Positions 11,556 through 15,723 of a stretch of 15,723 bases of DNA are shown here, piece by piece. The position numbers were made by a program, and so were the translations under genes. Under the pieces are notes generated by a model that did no database searches, was not told the origin of the DNA, and saw nothing but the letters and a program-made list of their open reading frames with translations. Within the stretch, counting starts at the first letter, position 1; every line of letters starts with the position of its first letter. The stretch spans positions 1-15,723 of the forward strand of contig CAAEIR010000051.1 of NCBI GenBank assembly GCA_900756035.1, given 5' to 3'. Source of the stretch: an uncultured Anaerostipes sp. Lineage in GTDB: Bacteria; Bacillota; Clostridia; Lachnospirales; Lachnospiraceae.

Positions 11556-13479
11556 AACCGCTTCCTCCCCTGTTTTTTACATCCTCTGTAACGGAGACAA
11601 GTTCCAGTGCCTCGGTCTGGTTTGTTTTCTCCGCAATCGTCACAAACCATCCCAGTTCTGTTCCTTTGGTATCCTCTTTGGATTTCTTAATCTCCGCAGT
11701 TCCGGTCTTTCCAATAACAGAAATCCCCGGAATTATCACTCCATGTCCGGTTCCATTGGGATCTTCCACCACCCGGTTCATGGCATAACGGACGGATTTT
11801 ACCGCCTCTTCTGAAAATACCTGCTTCTTCCATATCTGTTTTTTCGAATCTTTTTCTTTCACCAGACGCATCTTCAACATATTTCCTCCATTTGAGAACG
11901 CAGAATATATGGAAGCCATATGTACCGGGTTTACCATCATCTGTCCCTGTCCGTATCCGCTGTCTGCCAGCTGTATTTCCGAAGTAAATCCATCCGCTCC
12001 ATAGGACGATGCACTGAGACCGAATACAAACGGCATTTCTTTTCCAAATCCCAGCTGATCCAGTTCAGACTTCAGGGTATTCTCTCCGATCTTTAATGCT
12101 GCCTTTGCAAAATAAATATTATCTGAATAAATCATCGCATTGGTCAGATTATGGTTTTTATAACCATGCAGGGTTGTCACATAATAACCTCCCCAGCTTT
12201 TATCTTTCTGCCACTGAGTCTTGGTATCTCCAAAATCTTCTGTCGCTGTAAATTTTTTTTCGGTAAGACCAATTGCCCCAATTACCGGTTTTAATGAAGA
12301 TCCCGGACACCAGGTTCCTTTCCAGCGGTTTTGCATAGGATTCCGTGAATCGTTCTGAATCTTGTTCCATTGATCGGTACTGATTCCCCAGGAGATTGCC
12401 TGATTGTCGTAAGATGGCGTACTGACAAGTGCCCGTACTTCCCCGCTATAAGGATTGATCGCCGCATGGGCGCTCTGATCACTTTTGTACTGCTCATAAA
12501 TTAGTAATTGAAGTTTACTGTCAATCGTAGTCTCCAAATCTTTTCCATCGATCTGAGCCTTAACTGCCAGAGACTGCTTCTTTTCTCCTTCTGCATTAAG
12601 AATACAGATTTCTACTCCGTTTGTTCCGCTAAGATGCTTATCATATAACTTCTCCAAACCGGTTTTGCCTTCTTGGTTCTGTACATATCCAGTAAGATGT
12701 GCCGCAGCTTCCCCCAGCGGATAAATCCTGTCTGTTTCTGTGGAAACCATAACTCCCGCAATATTTAAGAGTTCTTTCGGATATTCTTCCATTTTTACAA
12801 GCGGTACAAAAGACTCATCGTTCACCCACTTCTGATCCAATTTCTTCTGAATCTCTTCTTTGGTCATTCCCAGCAATTTTGCAGCCTGCCCTATGGTCTG
12901 CTGATCCATTTTGCCCGGTACAAGTCCCACAGAATACACTCTTCCCTCTCCTGCAAGAAGATTGCCTTTTCTGTCTTTAATCTCGCCGCGTTTTGCATAG
13001 AGCGTTTTCACTCTTACCTTATCCTCCGCACCAAGATGTGGAAAAATCATGGAATCATCCCACTTGACCCTGTATCTCCGATTTTCTTTCACAAACGAAG
13101 TCTTATTTCCATATTTAATTTTCCCCGCACTGGTGCGCATTTCTACTCGATATGCCACTGTAGTATCCCGCTTTTTTGAAGTAATGGTAACATCCAGATT
13201 CTTCATGGAAATTCCTTCATATATCTTCTGGTTGCGGCTGATGAAGTCTTCTCTCGAGATTCCCTTCTGACTTTCCTCATCGAGCATCTGATACATCTTC
13301 TCGTATTCCCCTTCTTCAGCGTAAGACATATATTTTAACAATGTGTCTCCGGGGTTCATGGCAATATGATTCTTGTAAAACAAAACGCCCCCTGCGGCAG
13401 CAACTACTAAAACTACTGCTATCAGAATCTTTTTTATAATTTTCTTTTCTCCGAGCAAACTTCTCACCTCTTCCTTCAT
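11503..13479 (-). CDS. Class B penicillin-binding protein, MecA/PbpC-like
   Basis: This 658-residue D,D-transpeptidase cross-links peptidoglycan outside the membrane. Residues 16-35 are the membrane anchor. Residues 40-150 resemble the MecA_N/NTF2-like domain (DTLLKYMSYAEEGEYEKMYQML; YRVKWDDSMIFPHL). Residues 155-310 form the PBP dimerisation region (RGEIKDRKGNLLA). Residues 335-655 form the transpeptidase, with SSLK at 394-397 (catalytic S394, K397), SDN at 452-454 and KTG at 591-593. All key residues are present. The motif is GSSLKP where most class B enzymes have GSTFKP. Domain order and length resemble Bacillus PbpC and MecA, but low beta-lactam affinity cannot be judged here. The ATG overlaps the upstream stop as ATGA, showing coupling to the C_GCAxxG_C_C gene. 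Confidence 0.95.
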   Translation of the reverse strand: MKEEVRSLLGEKKIIKKILIAVVLVVAAAGGVLFYKNHIAMNPGDTLLKYMSYAEEGEYEKMYQMLDEESQKGISREDFISRNQKIYEGISMKNLDVTITSKKRDTTVAYRVEMRTSAGKIKYGNKTSFVKENRRYRVKWDDSMIFPHLGAEDKVRVKTLYAKRGEIKDRKGNLLAGEGRVYSVGLVPGKMDQQTIGQAAKLLGMTKEEIQKKLDQKWVNDESFVPLVKMEEYPKELLNIAGVMVSTETDRIYPLGEAAAHLTGYVQNQEGKTGLEKLYDKHLSGTNGVEICILNAEGEKKQSLAVKAQIDGKDLETTIDSKLQLLIYEQYKSDQSAHAAINPYSGEVRALVSTPSYDNQAISWGISTDQWNKIQNDSRNPMQNRWKGTWCPGSSLKPVIGAIGLTEKKFTATEDFGDTKTQWQKDKSWGGYYVTTLHGYKNHNLTNAMIYSDNIYFAKAALKIGENTLKSELDQLGFGKEMPFVFGLSASSYGADGFTSEIQLADSGYGQGQMMVNPVHMASIYSAFSNGGNMLKMRLVKEKDSKKQIWKKQVFSEEAVKSVRYAMNRVVEDPNGTGHGVIIPGISVIGKTGTAEIKKSKEDTKGTELGWFVTIAEKTNQTEALELVSVTEDVKNRGGSGYVVSKTKNILTSYLQQP

Positions 13480-13952
13480 CCCTCTGTCTTATTCTTCTCC
13501 AGATAATCTTCTAAAATACATGCCGCTGTCTCTACCATCTCACGGCACGGACGTTTTTTATAGTACTCTCCCGTTCTCTTCTCCGGAACCGGTTTATCCT
13601 TTTTATGATCTAATCCTAAAAGTTCACGGCATACAATCGTTCCGTGACACTCCCGAAACTCCTCCGCCAGCGCCTGAATCCTTGCATAATGATCTTTCTT
13701 TGCCTCATAATCTTTTGGAGAATCATATCCGAAGATATATCCTGCCGCCATAAACATTCCGCTGACTGCTCCACAGACCTCACGAAGCCTGCCCATTCCT
13801 CCTCCAAAAGAAGAACTCAATCTTGCCGCCGTCTCCTGATCAATCTCATAGAAGTCTGAAAACGCCAGAAATACCGATTGCGCACAATTATATCCTTCTG
13901 CAAACAGTTCGCCTGCTTTCTTTCCGTAAGTACTTTCTTCTAATCTTTTCAT
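13476..13952 (-). CDS. C_GCAxxG_C_C family protein
   Basis: The protein has 158 residues with the ordered cysteines of this family: GYNCAQSV (C23), EVCGAVSGMFMAAG (C60), ECHGTIVCRELLG (C102, C108), RPCREMV (C136), with C145 in addition. The Gly-rich FGGGMGR before C60 is typical. These proteins are thought to be redox or metal-binding and often lie near redox enzymes, but their activity is not established. The ATG at 13952 has GGAGGG 8 bp upstream. A longer in-frame start at 14081 would run through the predicted promoter and has no ribosome site. It begins the cluster with the penicillin-binding protein (ATGA overlap) and the lipoprotein, an unusual pairing for a redox family. Confidence 0.92.
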   Translation of the reverse strand: MKRLEESTYGKKAGELFAEGYNCAQSVFLAFSDFYEIDQETAARLSSSFGGGMGRLREVCGAVSGMFMAAGYIFGYDSPKDYEAKKDHYARIQALAEEFRECHGTIVCRELLGLDHKKDKPVPEKRTGEYYKKRPCREMVETAACILEDYLEKNKTEG

Positions 13953-13974
13953 CTTTCGATCCCTCCACGTTTCT

Positions 13975-13983
13975 ATTGTACCA
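13975..13983 (-). promoter_or_regulatory. Possible extended -10 promoter of the C_GCAxxG-PBP cluster
   Basis: The minus strand reads TGGTACAAT (13983-13975), an extended -10 just upstream of the GGAGGG ribosome site. No convincing -35 is present at 16-18 bp, and the leader would be very short. Confidence 0.4.
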
Positions 13984-14067
13984 AGAACTGCCTCAAAATG
14001 CACTCGTCCAAAATACATATTAAAAGGCTGAATTGGTAATTGTATCCAAAAATAACCAATCCTCTCA

Positions 14068-14096
14068 TTGAATTTTGTCATAGTGCATTGTATAAT
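14068..14096 (+). promoter_or_regulatory. Promoter of the TetR-family gene
   Basis: -35 TTGAAT (14068-14073), 17 bp, perfect -10 TATAAT (14091-14096), with AAAGGAG before the ATG at 14152. Confidence 0.75.
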
Positions 14097-14151
14097 TTAA
14101 CTTAATCCAGACAAATACTTTTCAAACGGCAGATGTAAAAGGAGAACCATA

Positions 14152-14835
14152 ATGTCACATTCGTATTTATCCGGTGAACAGACCAAGCAGCGTATTCTTG
14201 ATGTCACTACCAATCTATTTTACCAAAATGGTTTTGTCACCACCACATATGATCAAATCTGTGAGCACGCTCATGTCAACCGTGCACTGATTTCCTATCA
14301 TTTTAAAAATAAGAAAAATCTCGGAATGACCGTCTATAACAACGTCTGGGCCAAGGTCTCCCGTGCCTGTTGGAAAATTGCCGGCGGACAGGCTCTTGAA
14401 ATGCAGCTTTGTATTTATATCTTTGCCTACTATCGTATTCTGCTTAACCCACATTACACACGCTTTTTATCAGAGATGAATCATGAACAATCCTATAATC
14501 CTATGATGATTGAAAACGAAAAAGTCTTTTTTCGTCCAATTATTCATAAATATCGTCATCTTACCGACCGTGAACTTGAAATCCTTGCTCAGATGGACTT
14601 TGGCATTGAAAAGGAAATCGTACAGATGGCTCTTAAGACACCTCTGATTGATGCAATCGATCAGATGACCTCTATGGAACTGCGCATGATTTTAAACTAT
14701 GCGGACTATCCTACCGATGAGATTCAGCATATGATCCAATATGCAATTCAATATCTCAGTAATTATTCTATCCGCATGGTTCATCATTTTGATATTTCAA
14801 TCGAAAACAAAGATCTGTATGAACCAATGATCTAA
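14152..14835 (+). CDS. TetR/AcrR family transcriptional regulator
   Basis: This 227-residue protein has an N-terminal TetR HTH domain at about residues 10-57: TKQRILDVTTNLFYQNGFVTT, then YDQICEHAHVNRALISYHFKNKKNL with the typical SYHFKNK recognition end. The C-terminal helical ligand domain (60-227) is rich in Met, Tyr and His and is not recognisable as a ligand class. It is divergent from the C_GCAxxG_C_C/PBP cluster and converges on the nitrilase gene, whose stop codon overlaps its own by 4 bp. The divergent cluster start is the most natural target besides itself, but no clear palindrome was found in 13953-14151, so the target remains open. Confidence 0.9.
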   Translation: MSHSYLSGEQTKQRILDVTTNLFYQNGFVTTTYDQICEHAHVNRALISYHFKNKKNLGMTVYNNVWAKVSRACWKIAGGQALEMQLCIYIFAYYRILLNPHYTRFLSEMNHEQSYNPMMIENEKVFFRPIIHKYRHLTDRELEILAQMDFGIEKEIVQMALKTPLIDAIDQMTSMELRMILNYADYPTDEIQHMIQYAIQYLSNYSIRMVHHFDISIENKDLYEPMI

Positions 14836-15638
14836 TCCTTATCAAATATTCCATATAAGTCGATCCGACAATTATCAAACACAGGATTTGTCCGGCGGAC
14901 TCGTTCCGTTTCTTCCGGGCAAATCTCTGCAATCAATAACTCTTCTTCCTCTCCGCCTTCGTATAACTTCCTTCCATCCGGGCCAAAGCCTGCACTGCGC
15001 CCCATATAATGTTCCCTGCTATAGTGGCAGCATCCCAGGACATACATTTCATTCTCAATAGCTCTGGCTTTCAGAAGCGCCTTCCACTGCATAAATTTGC
15101 CTTCCCCCCGAACCCACGCCGAAGGATAACACATAATCTGTGCTCCCCTAAAAGCCGCAGCTCTTGCAACTTCCGGAAATCTGAGATCATAGCAGGTTCC
15201 AATTCCCATAATTCCAGCCGGGGTTCTGACAGGCATCATAAATTTATTCCCCGGAACAGTGTCCTTTGACTCCTTCCATGAAAAAGCATCAAACAAATGG
15301 ACTTTTTGATAGGTTTCTATGATTCTGCCCTGATCGCTCAGACATACGATCGTATTGTAACTTCTTTCCTTCCAGTCAGATTCCTGATTCATTCCGAAGG
15401 CAATCCACATTCCATATTCCTTTGCCAGTCGTTTCATTTCGTTTACAAAAGACCCTGTCAGAGGCTGTGCTTTTCCTATATAATCTTTTCCCGGATAATA
15501 ATTCATAAAATACTCCGGAAAAACCGTCAGAACTGCTCCCTCCCGGGACGCTTCTTTTAGAAATCTTGCCGCTTTTTCTAAATTTTCTTCGGCATTCTCT
15601 GTCGAAGTTGTCTGTGCCAGTGCTATTTTATATCCCAT
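14832..15638 (-). CDS. Carbon-nitrogen hydrolase (nitrilase superfamily)
   Basis: This 268-residue cytoplasmic amidase-like enzyme hydrolyses a carbon-nitrogen bond in a small amide. The catalytic Glu-Lys-Cys set is complete: FPEYF (E42), TYQKVHLFD (K112) and GIGTCYDLRFPE (C149). Other family marks are MGYKIALAQ at the start, the Glu near 124, and YPSAW followed by ARAIEN (191-196). The size fits omega-amidase or predicted amidase branches, but the substrate cannot be told from motifs. The ATG at 15638 follows AGGAGG. A longer reading from 15674 would begin upstream of the -10. The 3' end overlaps the convergent TetR gene, and no hairpin terminator separates them. Confidence 0.93.
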   Translation of the reverse strand: MGYKIALAQTTSTENAEENLEKAARFLKEASREGAVLTVFPEYFMNYYPGKDYIGKAQPLTGSFVNEMKRLAKEYGMWIAFGMNQESDWKERSYNTIVCLSDQGRIIETYQKVHLFDAFSWKESKDTVPGNKFMMPVRTPAGIMGIGTCYDLRFPEVARAAAFRGAQIMCYPSAWVRGEGKFMQWKALLKARAIENEMYVLGCCHYSREHYMGRSAGFGPDGRKLYEGGEEEELLIAEICPEETERVRRTNPVFDNCRIDLYGIFDKD

Positions 15639-15662
15639 CAACAGTCGCCCTCCTTTTTTGGC

Positions 15663-15691
15663 ATTATACCACACAATACCCGTGAAGACAA
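15663..15691 (-). promoter_or_regulatory. Promoter of the nitrilase-family gene
   Basis: On the minus strand: -35 TTGTCT (15686-15691), 17 bp, perfect -10 TATAAT (15663-15668) with an extended TGG before it. The expected start point is about 18 bp before the ATG. Confidence 0.8.
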
Positions 15692-15723
15692 AAAAGCAGA
15701 TATTTTGCGTCTGTAAAATATTA

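Noticed and set aside
15692..15723. TATTTT...AAAATA and CAGA...TCTG repeats near the right edge, possibly a terminator of the next gene
   Set aside because: The stems are only 4-6 bp and AT-rich, and the neighbouring gene is not visible, so the call cannot be supported.

Overview
The window looks like a chromosomal segment of a low-GC Gram-positive anaerobe, most likely a gut Lachnospiraceae-type Clostridia. The reasons are the AGGAGG ribosome sites, the AT-rich intergenic DNA, and families typical of that group: class B sortase, DUF3793, DUF2325, DUF5685, FeoB-associated Cys-rich peptide and C_GCAxxG_C_C protein. No rRNA, tRNA, CRISPR array, insertion sequence or phage gene was seen.

Layout, left to right. 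(1) 1-567: the N-terminal two thirds of a class B sortase on the minus strand, cut by the window edge. (2) 621-1709: two metal-type regulators. One is a minus-strand Fur-like protein reduced to its DNA-binding domain. The other is a plus-strand DtxR/IdeR-type regulator with an iron-type metal site. (3) 1739-5369: an iron-uptake cluster read leftward, feoA - feoA - feoB - Cys-rich peptide - 40-aa membrane peptide - membrane-anchored HMA protein. It runs from a consensus promoter at 5341-5369 to a bidirectional terminator at 1666-1709. (4) 5398-6911: a second leftward operon, DUF3793 - flavodoxin - DUF2325. (5) 6915-10815: a leftward operon encoding a zinc-ribbon membrane protein, a DUF5685 protein, a J-domain protein with a Cys-rich tail, and a divergent tail-less DnaK. 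(6) 10866-13983: a leftward cluster of C_GCAxxG_C_C protein, class B penicillin-binding protein and lipoprotein. (7) 14068-15691: a plus-strand TetR regulator converging on a minus-strand nitrilase-family hydrolase, their stop codons overlapping by 4 bp.

The main regulatory signal is a 16-bp palindrome, GTTAGT-N4-ACTAAC. It occurs with perfect arms inside the feo promoter (5338-5353) and at the start point of the DUF3793-flavodoxin operon (6860-6875). Two degenerate copies (1058-1073 and 1085-1100) lie upstream of the Fur-like gene. I infer that these are operators of the encoded DtxR-family protein. That would join ferrous iron uptake, the iron-sparing flavodoxin and a second regulator into one iron-starvation regulon, with DUF3793, DUF2325 and the small Cys-rich peptides as members.

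The best candidate for an undescribed system is the four-gene chaperone operon at 8715-10722 plus dnaK (6982-8715). It pairs a specialised J-protein/DnaK with a DUF5685 protein whose two Asp-rich motifs recall all-alpha isoprenoid synthases, and with a zinc-ribbon membrane protein. No grpE or hrcA lies beside it.
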